In this document: positions 1 through 8,656 of the stretch, piece after piece
Position numbering within the stretch: the first letter of the stretch is position 1
Layout: every line of letters starts with the position of its first letter
From: Brucepastera parasyntrophica
GTDB taxonomy: Bacteria; Spirochaetota; Spirochaetia; Treponematales; Treponemataceae
Length of the DNA stretch: 64,000 bases
Direction: 5' to 3'
Assembly (NCBI RefSeq): GCF_022376835.1
Contig: NZ_CP084606.1
Span: 2,164,501-2,228,500, forward strand
Notes under the pieces: model-generated
Database searches by the model: none
The model's input: the letters and a program-made list of their open reading frames with translations, nothing else
Told to the model about the DNA's origin: nothing
Made by a program: the position numbers and the translations under genes

Positions 1-1
1 A

Positions 2-337
2 GTTTTAATGATGGGAGTCCTTTTTTCTTTGCCGCTTTTCACGCAGACTGCCGCAGGCGGCGGTTACACCGGCCCCACTATTACGGTAAGCACTGTCGCT
101 GAAGCAAAGAAAATGCGGGATGACACAAATGTCTCTCTCGAAGGAAAAATAACGAGGCACCTTGGCGGTGATAAATACCTGTTTACAGACAGCACGGGAA
201 CTGTCAGGATAGAGATCGATGAGGACAAATGGGGCGGACTGAATGTCGGCGCTGAAGATGTTGTGATTATCTATGGTGAAGTCGACAAAAAAGTCGGAAA
301 GGTAGAAATCGACGTTGACAGAATTGTAAAAAAATAA
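2..337 (+). CDS. BOF/YgiW-type secreted OB-fold protein, probably 5'-truncated
   Basis: Small periplasmic OB-fold protein of the bacterial OB-fold (BOF, YgiW/YdeI) family, which is linked to stress tolerance in other bacteria. The mature part shows the family pattern: a TVAEAKKMRDDT stretch, then VSLEGKI, KYLFTDSTGTVRIEID and a final GEVDKKVGKVEIDVDRI strand. The first in-frame ATG is at 8, but the frame is open to the window edge and the visible residues (MMGVLFSLPLFTQTAAG) look like the hydrophobic core and cleavage region of a signal peptide without its basic N-terminus. The true start is therefore probably upstream of the window. Family call is firm; physiological role is not known here. 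Confidence 0.8.
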   Translation, partial: VLMMGVLFSLPLFTQTAAGGGYTGPTITVSTVAEAKKMRDDTNVSLEGKITRHLGGDKYLFTDSTGTVRIEIDEDKWGGLNVGAEDVVIIYGEVDKKVGKVEIDVDRIVKK

Positions 338-347
338 GACAGGTTTT

Positions 348-404
348 CCGGAAAGAAAATTTCTTCCGGTGTTATTTTACCCCGCCGGCCAAACGAGCGG
401 CGGG
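348..404 (+). terminator. two hairpins downstream of the OB-fold gene
   Basis: Two inverted repeats follow the stop codon at 337: CCGGAA/TTCCGG arms at 348-370, and CCCCGCC/GGCGGGG arms at 380-404. The region separates the convergent OB-fold and protease genes, so it may end transcription in one or both directions. No strong T-run follows either stem. Confidence 0.4.
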
Positions 405-436
405 GCTGCCCTTTCCCGCAGAACATATTATTTCGT

Positions 437-1848
437 TTAATGCAGTGAATAATATATGAAATTATCATATATTACATTGACTCCTCCATGGGCATTTGTC
501 AAACATATGGAAGTGGCCCCGGTGTTTGAAACCTGGAATCTGAAGTATTCAATGCCGTCAATGTTAATCTGGTATATCTGGTCTACACGGACGATATTCA
601 GCCGCCAGGAATGGAGAGTGGGGAATTCTTTTTCATATTTTATTGTCCAGCTGTCATTTATCATTTCGGCTATAAATACTTTTTCCCGTGTAAATAATAT
701 GGTAAAGGGAATACTGCTGCCATTTTCATTGAGATTGAATTGAACCTCTATAATATTGGATTCATTTATTCCGCTGTAGGGAATAATATCAATAAAAATT
801 GAAGACCTTGGCCCTATGTAATAAGGCGCAGGAAAAAAGTAAACGCCATTTACCGCTTCTGCCGAGCTCAGATAATATTGGCCATTTAAATATCCATTCG
901 GAAATTCATTAATCGTTGCTGAGGCCCAGCCGGAAGAAGGATTGTCAAAACTGTCATAGAATTCAAGTAGATTACGGTATGAGGTCCGTGTCCTGTAGTA
1001 CGTACTATGGATATTGCTTGTAAGAAAGGCATTTGCCCGTTCCGCTGAACTCGGATGTTTTTGCAGAAAAGCCAGAGTACCGCTTCCTTGCAGGGCCGCA
1101 ATTCTGGTCCAGAAGTTATACCCGACAATAGTGTTGTAACCCACGCTGGCCGCGTATATCGCGCCGGCCCTGTCGGCTTCCCTTTCATCATCGCGGCTGA
1201 ATTTCAGGAGCGCCATTCCTCCGCCGAGACCGAACAGTTTGTTAAACGCCTGCGCTTCTGCATTGCTGGTGTACCCGATATGCTTATTCAGCTGATCAAC
1301 AATGGTTTGTGAGGCCAGCGCTTGCTTCGCCTGTTCAAGGGCATGCTGCAGTGTGATATGGGCTATTTCATGTCCGATTGCCAGGGCAAGTTCATCATCA
1401 TTCCGGCAGAAATCAATAAATCCCTTATTAACAATGACGGCGCCGTTCGGCAGTGCAAATGCGTTTATATCGTCTGTGTTATCCAGGTATATCTGCCAGT
1501 TCATCCCTGATTTGGGGATATGCGGAGAGGACAAAAGCTGCTGGAATATAATAGATATTAATGCGTAATCCTTATTATTGGGGTTTTGTATATAAGCGCC
1601 GTTTTGGATATGGGCATTGGCCGCCGCCTGCAGATTATTTGACAGATTATTGTAATCTGAAGCATATTTTGTTGCGTCCTTCAGTAACCCAAGGACCTGC
1701 TGTGTCTCGGCCTTATTGCTGCTGTTTTCTATTATCAGCGGCGCTAATATGTCGAGGGCCGTGTTAACAAAGTCTCCCAGGTTTTGGGAAAATGCGGAAA
1801 ATGACTGGACTATAATCAAAAAAACAAGGAAACATTTTTTCCGGTCAT
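437..1848 (-). CDS. Secreted M48-family metalloprotease with C-terminal lectin-like domain (one frameshift)
   Basis: Zinc endopeptidase of the M48 family, predicted to act outside the cytoplasm. The catalytic helix GHEIAHI (HExxH) lies near residue 155 of about 470, and the third zinc ligand is in DDEREADRAG about 60 residues later. The last 180 residues form a separate beta-rich segment starting DSFDNPSSGW and ending in DNFIYY, which resembles laminin-G or concanavalin-like domains. The reading frame has no good start: the long frame begins with a TTG at 1819 inside a hydrophobic stretch. An ATG at 1848 in the neighbouring frame gives a proper signal peptide (MTGKNVSLFFLIIVQSF, cleaved near AFSQ) if one T is restored to the run of seven at 1818-1824. 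Convergent with the OB-fold gene. Family call firm; C-terminal domain assignment is inference. Confidence 0.82.
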
Positions 1849-2152
1849 ATCGGCCCCCATCTTTTCAAATTGCATATCATAGTATAGTATGAGTATGCCC
1901 TTCTGTCAGCTTTTTTAACATACTAATACCTTTTTTCCGGCTTTAGCCATGACTTGTATGGGCATCAGTTTTTTATAAATGTTACCGGACCGGGTCTGAG
2001 TTATTTATAAAATGAAAATTTGTGAGTTGCCGGGAGATTTTATGTGCGAAAGTACTTTTACAGGCCGTGCGGAAATGAAAGACAGTCTCTGTCCGCCGGA
2101 TAATGGTTTTCTGTCTGATTTCTTTCCGGGTTAACACAGGTGTAAAATCAGA
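1849..2152. other. Intergenic region, no supported gene
   Basis: This 300-base gap lies between the divergent protease and GGDEF genes and should hold both promoters. It contains one 40-codon ATG frame at 2012-2134 with no recognisable product or clear ribosome binding site. I see no clear consensus promoter, riboswitch or repeat. Confidence 0.4.
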
Positions 2153-3265
2153 ATGAATAAGGAAAAAACAGCGTCACCGCTTAATCTGATTGCCGAATTC
2201 CGGGATAAAAAAACAGAAAAACACTTTTTTCCCAATATATGGACACTTCCCGCAATAGCATGAGTATTATCTCTCTTGTCGTCGGCATCATCTTTTTTCT
2301 CCTGCTTTTTTTGATTTATTTCTGGTTGGAAGCGACGAATCGGTTATTTTTTTTGAAATTCTAGTCCGTTCTTCCGTATGCTGTTTCGGACTTGTTCTGT
2401 TCGGCATTATCCGGAAAGTAAAAGACCCGCGTATTGTGGTAATTTCAATTTTCATTTATGAAGTGATCTTTATATGCAGTTATCAGTTCCTCATTGTGGT
2501 CACCGCGGGGTCTTCCGGTTTCATGGATTATGCCATGGCCTTTCTGTTAATTGTTTTCGCTCTTTTTTAATTCCTTCCCGGTGGATTTACTGCGTGTTTT
2601 TCAGCATCTGTGTCGCCATCGGCTTTCTTATAACGATACCGGCTTATGCGGGAAACATTCCCGTGTATCAGTATGTTGGAGTCGGTATTTATTTTGTCTG
2701 CGCTATTTTGCTGGCTTCCATTTATTCCTATAACCTGAACGTTGTCCGGAGGATCCAGTACATAAAGGAAAATCAGCTTGAAATAATGTCGGTGACCGAT
2801 TCTCTCACCAATATTTATAACAGGCAAATGTTTGACAGGACTTTCGAAAAATGGATACAGGCCGCTGATTCGAACGGTTCTTCTTTTTCTATTATAATGT
2901 TTGATCTTGATAACTTTAAAATGCTTAATGATTCTCTTGGACATTTAACAGGGGACCGGGTGCTGATCGACTGTGTTGAAATTGTCCGGAGCAATTTACG
3001 CGAAGGCGATATTTTCGCGCGCTGGGGCGGAGAGGAATTTATGGTGCTTCTTCCGCGCAGCGACTTGCGGCAGGCTTCGGATGTCGCCGAACGCCTGCGT
3101 GCTGCCATTGAAGTATACTTTAATGCAAAAAATATACAGATTACTGCCAGTTTCGGAGCGACCCAGTTCCGGCAGGGAGATACCACCGACAGTATTATTA
3201 TGCGCGTCGATGACAATCTGTATTCAGCAAAGGAAGCCGGAAAAAATACTGTCTGCGCGGGCTGA
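2153..3265 (+). pseudogene. Membrane-bound GGDEF diguanylate cyclase, broken by three frameshifts
   Basis: Diguanylate cyclase that would make cyclic di-GMP from two GTP. The C-terminal domain is intact and active-looking: DSLTNIYNRQMFD, FDLDNFKMLND and the signature RWGGEEF followed by ASFGAT. Upstream, about six hydrophobic segments are spread over three frames, beginning at the ATG at 2153 (MNKEKTASPLNLIAEF). Joining them needs one extra T in each of three T-runs, at 2225-2230, 2347-2354 and 2563-2568. With those restored the protein is about 371 residues: an N-terminal six-helix membrane sensor followed by GGDEF. Because all three lesions are single-base losses in homopolymers and the same lesion type occurs across the window, sequencing error is likelier than true decay. 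Convergent with the DUF3795 gene, 3 bp apart. Confidence 0.78.
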
Positions 3266-3268
3266 TTT

Positions 3269-3615
3269 TTAGCCCCGCTGCATTTCCTGTTTAAGATTTT
3301 CCGCTGCCCCGGGGCACATCGCGTGGAAGTCAGTTATCCTTTTGCATGCATAGTCAGGGCAGGCCCCGCAGTGGGGGACGGCCTTTTCCAGGGCGCACAG
3401 CCTTATTTCACACTCATTGCAGTAACCGACCAGAACGCCGTCAGTTGTACGGCAGCTGTGGCAGTTTATCATCTCCGGGGTAAAGGCAAAGTTATGGTCT
3501 TTTGCCCATTCCTCTGCGACTTTTTTCTTTTTTCATCATCATTTGTAATTGACGCGATATAAGCATTGCATTCCGCGCAGTTTATTCCGCAGCTCCCGAC
3601 TAACATATTGGCCAT
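3269..3615 (-). CDS. DUF3795 cysteine-rich protein (one frameshift)
   Basis: Small cysteine-rich protein of the DUF3795 type, function unknown. The start ATG at 3615 has an AAGGAG seven bases upstream. The N-terminal part reads MLVGSCGINCAECNAYIAS, and the C-terminal part reads INCHSCRTTDGVLVGYCNEC followed by HCGACPDYACKR. The many CxxC pairs suggest metal or Fe-S binding. The two parts are in different frames, and joining them needs one A restored in the six-base run at 3521-3526 (T-run on the plus strand). The full product is about 115 residues, which suits the family. A hairpin separates it from the regulator gene upstream, so it is probably a single-gene unit. Confidence 0.75.
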
Positions 3616-3662
3616 AAAAAACTCCTTGAAATAAAATATATGGCTTCATTTTATGCCGGAAA

Positions 3663-3684
3663 AGCTGACATCAAGTGTCAGTGT
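3663..3684 (-). terminator. Terminator after the WYL regulator gene
   Basis: Directly after the stop at 3685, the minus strand reads CTGACA, a short loop, TGTCAG and then CTTTT. This is a compact hairpin with a weak U-run and would end the upstream regulator transcript before the DUF3795 gene. Confidence 0.5.
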
Positions 3685-4610
3685 TTAAGAATTTTTTTCA
3701 GTAATTTTCCGCGCGCGTTCCAGTATTTCGGAACGGAGTTCAACAGGCTCTATGACTGATACTCCGCCGGGCAGACTCATGAGGTATGAAATAATCCATT
3801 CCCCGACCGGCATTTTTGCCGAAACCAGCAGCCGTCCGCCGTCGGTCTGCTGTATTGTTTTTTCGTCGAAAAAGTCGATTAGCCTTCCGAAGACTGTTTT
3901 GTCCACGGTAAAGCGGATGAGTTTGCAGGACTCTTCGGGCCAGTTTTCCGTCCACGGGCGGGAAGACAGATCAATTTGCGGTGATATCCGTTTTTCCGAC
4001 AGAACTGTTTGCATATTGTGTATTCTGTTGATTTTAAAAAGACGGAAGTCTCTGCGGAGACGGCAAAATGAATACACATACCATGCCTGCCAGGTAAAAA
4101 CAAGCGCCAGCGGTTCAATATTCCGTTCGGAGGTATTATTTTCTACGTCAAAATAATTTATTGACAGTACATTTTTTCTTTTATGCTTTTTTCAATCGTG
4201 TCGAGCGTTTCTTTTTCCTGGGGAGAAGGGGTATGTTCAATAAAAACATGGTTTTCGCTGCAGCTGATGCCCCGTTTTTTTGATTCATTCAACAGGAGTG
4301 TAAATTTTTCGATAATATCTTCTATTTCGGAATCGGCGTACGCCGGTAAAAGACTCCGCAGTCCTTCAATTATGCGCTGTACTTCACCTGTTTCCAGTGT
4401 CTGACGCTGCAGGGTAAATCCGTCGATCAGTTCAAACCCTCCGTCCCTGCCCGGAAGGGCATACACCGGAATTCCCGCAAGGGCGAGAGCGTCAATATCG
4501 CGGTAAATTGTCCTAGTGGAAACGCTGAATCTTTCAGCCAGAACCCGGGCCGAAATCTTTTTTTTATTGAGGAGCAGGGTAATTATTGCCAGAAGGCGTT
4601 CGGCTTTCAC
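3685..4610 (-). CDS. YafY-type HTH/WYL transcriptional regulator (one frameshift)
   Basis: DNA-binding regulator with an N-terminal winged helix (KAERLLAIITLLLNKKKISA, then RFSVSTRTIYRDIDALALAG) and a C-terminal WYL ligand-sensing domain. The WYL part appears as TWQAWYVYSFCRLRRDFRLF followed by a WCX-like tail ending EILERARKITEKNS. The domains lie in different frames; one A restored to the six-base run at 4172-4177 (plus-strand T-run) joins them into about 308 residues, the usual family length. The start is taken at the GTG at 4610, giving the conserved beginning MKAERLLAI. An in-frame ATG at 4652 would add 14 unconserved residues and reach the edge of a repeat element. WYL proteins often sense nucleotides or DNA damage; the target here is unknown. 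Confidence 0.8.
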
Positions 4611-4652
4611 AGTATATATAATATTCGAATTCTGATAATTTTGGAATATCAT

Positions 4653-4744
4653 AATAAAAAGCCCGCGGCGCAGAGGGGCGTTCTTCCGTGGAATTTGTCC
4701 CGGCTTTTAAACCATGGTATTAAGCCCCGCCGCGAATAAAACCG
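4653..4744 (-). repeat. Family B mosaic repeat, copy 1
   Basis: Read on the minus strand it starts TTTTATTCGCGGCGGGGCTT, passes through ATACCATGG and CCGGGACAAATTCCACGG, and ends CTCTGCGCCGCGGGC. The same order of blocks recurs in the copy at 45214. It sits between the divergent WYL regulator and hybrid kinase genes. Confidence 0.7.
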
Positions 4745-4763
4745 GAAGAAAAAATTAATATGT

Positions 4764-4793
4764 TTGACTATCCGGTAAAAGTGCTTGTAAAAT
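4764..4793 (+). promoter_or_regulatory. Probable sigma-70 promoter of the hybrid histidine kinase gene
   Basis: TTGACT at 4764-4769 and TAAAAT at 4788-4793 are separated by 18 bases, about 45 bases before the ATG at 4839. This is a sequence match only. Confidence 0.5.
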
Positions 4794-4838
4794 GTAATCA
4801 GGACTACCTTAATTTGCACGCCGGAAGTGAGTACGCGT

Positions 4839-6700
4839 ATGTCAGACAAGAAAAAGAACCCGGGCCGTCTCTTTGTCAGGGTTCCTGAAGAATACCGTTC
4901 CCGTTTTGAGGAAAGACGTCTGGAGACAAACGTCGGGCGAATGTATGCTCTTTCCATATATATTATTGTTGTCCAGATTCTGCTTAATTTAATCAATATT
5001 CTGAAACCCGCGGACAGTAAGTCGAGTGATATCATGATATATGTCGGGCTGTCCATGCTGACGCTCATGATTGGTATTATTTACTGTGTTTTATTTACAA
5101 TAGTAAAGAGACGAAAGGCCCCCGCAAGAAAATTCAAAATTTTTCTGACCAACAGTTTATTATATCTTTACCTGGCGATCCAGCTTGTTTTTTCCACCCT
5201 GAATATTATTTCAACAGGCGGAGTGAACAGCTATATTATCACAATTTTAATTATAGGATTGTTTCCCGTAATTCATCCGCTGCAGAGCATATTTACCATT
5301 CTTCTTTCTTTTCTGTACACCCTGGCCGCGATGTACGCCTCCCGGCATATATCGGGTACCTGGAATTCCATTCTCCTTACGGACGCCTGGTCAAATCTGA
5401 TTATAATTACCGGCCTGATTTTGTGCATATCGGTTTTTATTTACAATATGTATGTATCCAATTTCCGTAAAAGTATCCAGCTGCAAAGGGCGAATGAGGC
5501 GCTTGAGGTCACCGTGCAGGAACGCACGCTTGAACTCGAAGAGCAGACAGCAGCAGCACAGGTTGCTTCCCAGGCAAAAAGCGAGTTTCTGGCCCGCATG
5601 AGCCATGAAATTCGGACTCCGCTTAATGCTATCATTGGTATGACCCGGGTCGCACAGAAAAATGCCGAAAATGAGAAAACGCACCAGTCCATAAATGAAA
5701 TCGCTGTCGCGTCCCAGCATTTGCTTGGGATCCTGAACGATATTCTGGATATGTCCAAGATTGAATCGGGCAAATTTGCCATGGTCTATGAACCCTTTTC
5801 CCTGGCAGGCGCCCTGGAGGAAGTCAGGACTATAGTTGTCCAGCGCTGTCAGGAAAAAAACATTGAATTTTATTCCGATGTTGACAGTATTCCCGGTATT
5901 CGTGTGATGGGAGACAAACTCAGGCTTAAGCAGGTCCTTATTAATCTCCTGGGGAATGCCGTTAAATTTACCCCTGAAGGGGCCGGGTTGAGTTTAAAAT
6001 AGAGCTGGCTGATGAAACTAAAACCAATATATCGGTTACCTTTGTTATTGCGGATAACGGAATCGGCATGACGAATGAGCAGATTTCGAAGCTGTTTATA
6101 GCCTTTGAACAGACGGACAGTAATATTTCCGCGCGTTTCGGCGGCACAGGGCTGGGGCTTGCTATCAGTCACAGTCTTGTTTCAAAGATGGGCGGATTTA
6201 TTACTGTCCAAAGCCAGCCGGAGAGGGGGTCCCTTTTTTCTTTCACAATCAACATGGAAAAAGTGGGAACCGATCAGAATCCCGAGGAACAGAAAACGGA
6301 GTTTATTCCTGATCTGAAGGGCCGGCGGATTCTGATTGTTGAAGATATAAAAATAAACCGCCTGATTCTGCTTGAACTTCTGGCTGATACCGGTATTGAA
6401 ATGGAAGAAGCTGAAGACGGGGACCTGGCGGTTCAGAAATTTTCAGATTCCCCTGAAGGATATTATGATCTGATATTTATGGATGTTCAAATGCCGAGTC
6501 TGGACGGATACGAGGCCACCCGGCGCATCAGAGCCCTGGACAGGAAGGACGCCGCGTCCGTTTCAATCATAGCGATGACTGCCAATGCCTACCGCGAGGA
6601 TGTTGAGGCGGCCCTGCAGTCCGGCATGAACGGCCATATTGCAAAACCAATTGATATAGATTCTGTCATGAGGATTCTCGATAAAACACTGAACGGATGA
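4839..6700 (+). CDS. Hybrid sensor histidine kinase with receiver domain (one frameshift)
   Basis: Membrane hybrid kinase of about 620 residues. An N-terminal region with five to six hydrophobic segments (roughly residues 30-210) leads into a coiled coil and a HisKA dimerisation domain with the phosphoacceptor in SHEIRTPLNAIIGM. The ATPase domain has an N-box (LINLLGNAVKFTPEG), DNGIGM and GGTGLGLAIS. The C-terminal receiver has the acidic pair in LIVEDIKINR, the phosphoacceptor Asp in DLIFMDVQMPSLDGYEATR and the final Lys in IAKPI. The frame breaks just after the N-box at GGG 5985-5987, where one restored G gives GVEFKIELADE. The start at ATG 4839 is chosen over an upstream in-frame GTG at 4827 that is too close to its Shine-Dalgarno. 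No partner response regulator is adjacent, so the target is unknown. Confidence 0.85.
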
Positions 6701-6759
6701 TCTTCTGCCCTTTGAATTCCTGTATTCCGGAAAAATGAGGCAGTTTTTTTGTTCCGGAC

Positions 6760-6791
6760 TTGACAGCTTTTTATGTTCATGCTTTTATTAT
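6760..6791 (+). promoter_or_regulatory. Candidate promoter of the his leader and operon
   Basis: TTGACA at 6760-6765 is a perfect -35 box, and an AT-rich -10 candidate (TTTTAT at 6783 through TATTAT at 6791) follows at 17-20 bases. Transcription would start close to the leader ATG at 6798, implying a leaderless or nearly leaderless leader peptide message. Confidence 0.45.
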
Positions 6792-6797
6792 TACATG

Positions 6798-6863
6798 ATG
6801 AGTACTGTACTGAATTTATGCCATCATCACCATGCTTTTCTCCAGGGCGCAATTCCGGGCTGA
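6798..6863 (+). CDS. Histidine operon leader peptide (HisL-like, four consecutive His codons)
   Basis: A 21-codon frame begins MSTVLNLC, then reads CAT CAT CAC CAT (four histidines in a row) at 6822-6833, and ends AFLQGAIPG before a TGA at 6861. It lies 170 bases upstream of hisG, between a candidate promoter and a terminator hairpin. In enterobacteria, his operons are controlled by ribosome stalling at a His-rich leader peptide, and the position and composition here match that scheme. There is no Shine-Dalgarno before the ATG, so translation would be leaderless if the promoter call is right. The His run and the context are seen directly; the regulatory role is inference. Confidence 0.7.
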   Translation: MSTVLNLCHHHHAFLQGAIPG

Positions 6864-6895
6864 ATAGTGGGTGAAAGTTTATTCATATATGAACG

Positions 6896-6931
6896 ACCGC
6901 TGGAGCCTTAGGGGTTCGGCGGTTTTTTTTT
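6896..6931 (+). terminator. his attenuator terminator hairpin
   Basis: ACCGC at 6896 pairs with GCGGT ending at 6923, with an inner stem GGAGCC/GGGTTC, followed by a run of T's at 6923-6931. The competing element CTCCAG at 6840-6845, just after the His codons, is exactly complementary to CTGGAG at 6900-6905 in the 5' arm of the terminator, giving a possible antiterminator. TCACC at 6827-6831 can also pair with GGTGA at 6870-6874. Confidence 0.72.
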
Positions 6932-7035
6932 GCTGTAAATCCCGGCAGATTTTCAGTGGTATTGCATTTATGGGACTTCCGGGTTCCACAGTTAGTTTTT
7001 ATATATTAAGAACACGATAATTAGGAGGATTGTTT

Positions 7036-7890
7036 ATGGACAAGCTTAAGATTCTGCTTCCGAAGGGAAGAATTTATGATAATGTTTCCGCGCTCTTTTC
7101 CGATGCCGGGATCAGTATTAAACTCCCCGAACGCGCTTACCGTCCGTCCGTTAATCAGGATGATCTCGAAGCAAAGGTGATGAAGCCGCAGAATATCGGC
7201 AAGCTTCTGGAACTGGGAGCCCACGATATAGGTTTTACCGGGATAGACTGGATTGAAGAAACCGGAGCGGACGTTGAAGAAATTATGGACCTGGGATTTG
7301 ACAGAGTTAAAATTGTCGCCGCCATACCGAATGATCTTAAGGACGACAAACTGAAATCGGGCCGGATTATTGTTGCGACCGAATATGTAAATGTCGCCGA
7401 ACAGTGGCTGAAGCAGAGAGGCTGGAACTATGTTATTGTCCGCACTCATGGGGCGACGGAAGTGTTTCCGCCGGATGACGCGGACATGATTATTGATAAT
7501 ACGGCTACCGGCAGAACCCTCCAGGAAAACGGACTCAGAATCATTGATACCATTATGGGAAGTTCCACCCGTATGTTTGCGTCCCGCGGAGCCCTTGCCG
7601 ATCCGGAAAAGAACAAAAAGATACAGGAACTGAAAATGCTCTTTGAAGCTGTTCTCGCTGCCCGTGACAGGGTTATGCTTGAAATGAATGTGTCAAAGGC
7701 GCGGTTCGGAGATCTTGTCAGCGGAATCCCCGCGATGAAGAGTCCTACTGTGGCCCCTCTATACGGAGATGACGGATACGCGATAAAGGTTGTTGTCAAA
7801 AAAAGCGAAGTCCCCAAACTGATGCCGACTCTTAAAACGCTTGGAGCGACTGATATCCTCGAGTATGAACTGAGAAAGGTTATGCCTTAA
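7036..7890 (+). CDS. hisG: ATP phosphoribosyltransferase, long form
   Basis: First enzyme of histidine synthesis: joins ATP and PRPP to give phosphoribosyl-ATP. The 284-residue length and the C-terminal regulatory domain (from about residue 210, ending GATDILEYELRKVMP) mark the long, histidine-inhibited form that does not need HisZ. Family motifs seen: LLPKGRIYDN at the N-terminus, DIGFTGIDWIEE, the PRPP loop region DNTATGRTLQENGL and the stretch after it. Start ATG 7036 is set by AGGAGG six to seven bases upstream; an in-frame TTG at 7030 is not needed. First structural gene of the operon, 49 bases before hisB, behind the putative attenuator. Confidence 0.95.
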   Translation: MDKLKILLPKGRIYDNVSALFSDAGISIKLPERAYRPSVNQDDLEAKVMKPQNIGKLLELGAHDIGFTGIDWIEETGADVEEIMDLGFDRVKIVAAIPNDLKDDKLKSGRIIVATEYVNVAEQWLKQRGWNYVIVRTHGATEVFPPDDADMIIDNTATGRTLQENGLRIIDTIMGSSTRMFASRGALADPEKNKKIQELKMLFEAVLAARDRVMLEMNVSKARFGDLVSGIPAMKSPTVAPLYGDDGYAIKVVVKKSEVPKLMPTLKTLGATDILEYELRKVMP

Positions 7891-7939
7891 TCAGTGTTGC
7901 TCAGAGGCGATTGAATCATATTATTTAAAGGATGGAATT

Positions 7940-8557
7940 ATGGAAAGACTCCGCGAGCTGTCACGAAAAACTGCCGAAACCAATATACAGTTAAAACTCA
8001 ATCTGGACGGGACAGGGATATACAAGGTTGATTGCCCTCTCGGTTTTCTGTCACATATGCTCCATTCATTTTGCCGACACGGACTTTTTGATCTGACCGG
8101 CTCACTTGCGGGCGACCTGGAAGTTGACCAGCACCATCTGGTGGAAGATACCGGAATAGTACTCGGTCAGCTTTTCCATGCCGCACTCGGTGAAAAAAAG
8201 GGGATCAGGCGGGCCGGCTTTTTTATGTATCCCATGGATGAAACGCTCTCCCGCTGCGCTGTTGATTTCGGCGGCCGTCCCTTTCTTGTTTATGAAGCTG
8301 ATTTGAGCGGCGCGCCGCTGATCAGTAAAAACCCCGATAACACGGAATATTCTTTTCAGACCGATACCATCGCGGATTTCTGGCAGGGCTTTGTATCGGG
8401 AGCCCAGTGCAATATGCATATTGATATAATCCGGGGCCGCAGTGACCATCATAAAATAGAAGCAGTTTTTAAATCGGCGGCCCGGGCCCTCCGCGAGGCT
8501 GTCTCGCTTGACCCCAGGGCCGCAGGCGTAATTCCAAGTACCAAAGGTGTATTATAG
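7940..8557 (+). CDS. hisB: Imidazoleglycerol-phosphate dehydratase
   Basis: Dehydrates imidazole glycerol phosphate to imidazole acetol phosphate. It is the monofunctional form (205 residues, no phosphatase domain). Mn-binding His-rich motifs are present: HMLHSFCRHG, DQHHLVEDTGI and IRGRSDHHKIEAVFK. The C-terminus STKGVL is common in the family. The TAG stop falls inside the first bases (TATAGTC) of a family A repeat that separates hisB from hisA, so the repeat may have supplied the stop. Confidence 0.95.
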   Translation: MERLRELSRKTAETNIQLKLNLDGTGIYKVDCPLGFLSHMLHSFCRHGLFDLTGSLAGDLEVDQHHLVEDTGIVLGQLFHAALGEKKGIRRAGFFMYPMDETLSRCAVDFGGRPFLVYEADLSGAPLISKNPDNTEYSFQTDTIADFWQGFVSGAQCNMHIDIIRGRSDHHKIEAVFKSAARALREAVSLDPRAAGVIPSTKGVL

Positions 8558-8656
8558 TCAAATAATTTAAATTATTTGACTATTTCCGGTTATAAGTGTT
8601 TCTGATATAAAGAATAAGTCTATTCTTTATATCAGAAACTTAAATTAAAGGTGTAT
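8543..8656 (+). repeat. Family A double-hairpin repeat, copy 1, with 10-bp flanking direct repeats
   Basis: The core 8553-8646 starts TATAGTC. It contains a perfect 30-base palindrome at 8554-8583 (left arm ATAGTCAAATAATTT), then the linker TTCCGGTTATAA, then a perfect 19-bp stem at 8598-8639 (arms beginning GTTTCTGATATAAAG) with loop AGTC, and ends TTAAATT. The core is flanked by identical AAAGGTGTAT at 8543-8552 and 8647-8656. The right copy provides the Shine-Dalgarno of hisA. The direct repeat looks like a target-site duplication. Confidence 0.85.

Noticed and set aside
886-1312. Overlapping ORFs on the other strand or frame inside the M48 protease gene
   Set aside because: They are shadows of the protease coding sequence with no independent motifs or start signals.
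2012-2134. 40-codon ORF in the gap before the GGDEF gene
   Set aside because: No ribosome binding site, no recognisable sequence, and cysteine content alone is not evidence.
2153-3265. True pseudogenisation of the diguanylate cyclase
   Set aside because: All three lesions are single-base losses in T-runs and match the window-wide error pattern; the catalytic domain is intact.
6700-7036. T-box riboswitch upstream of hisG
   Set aside because: The conserved T-box antiterminator sequence and stem I features are absent; the His-codon leader explains the region better.
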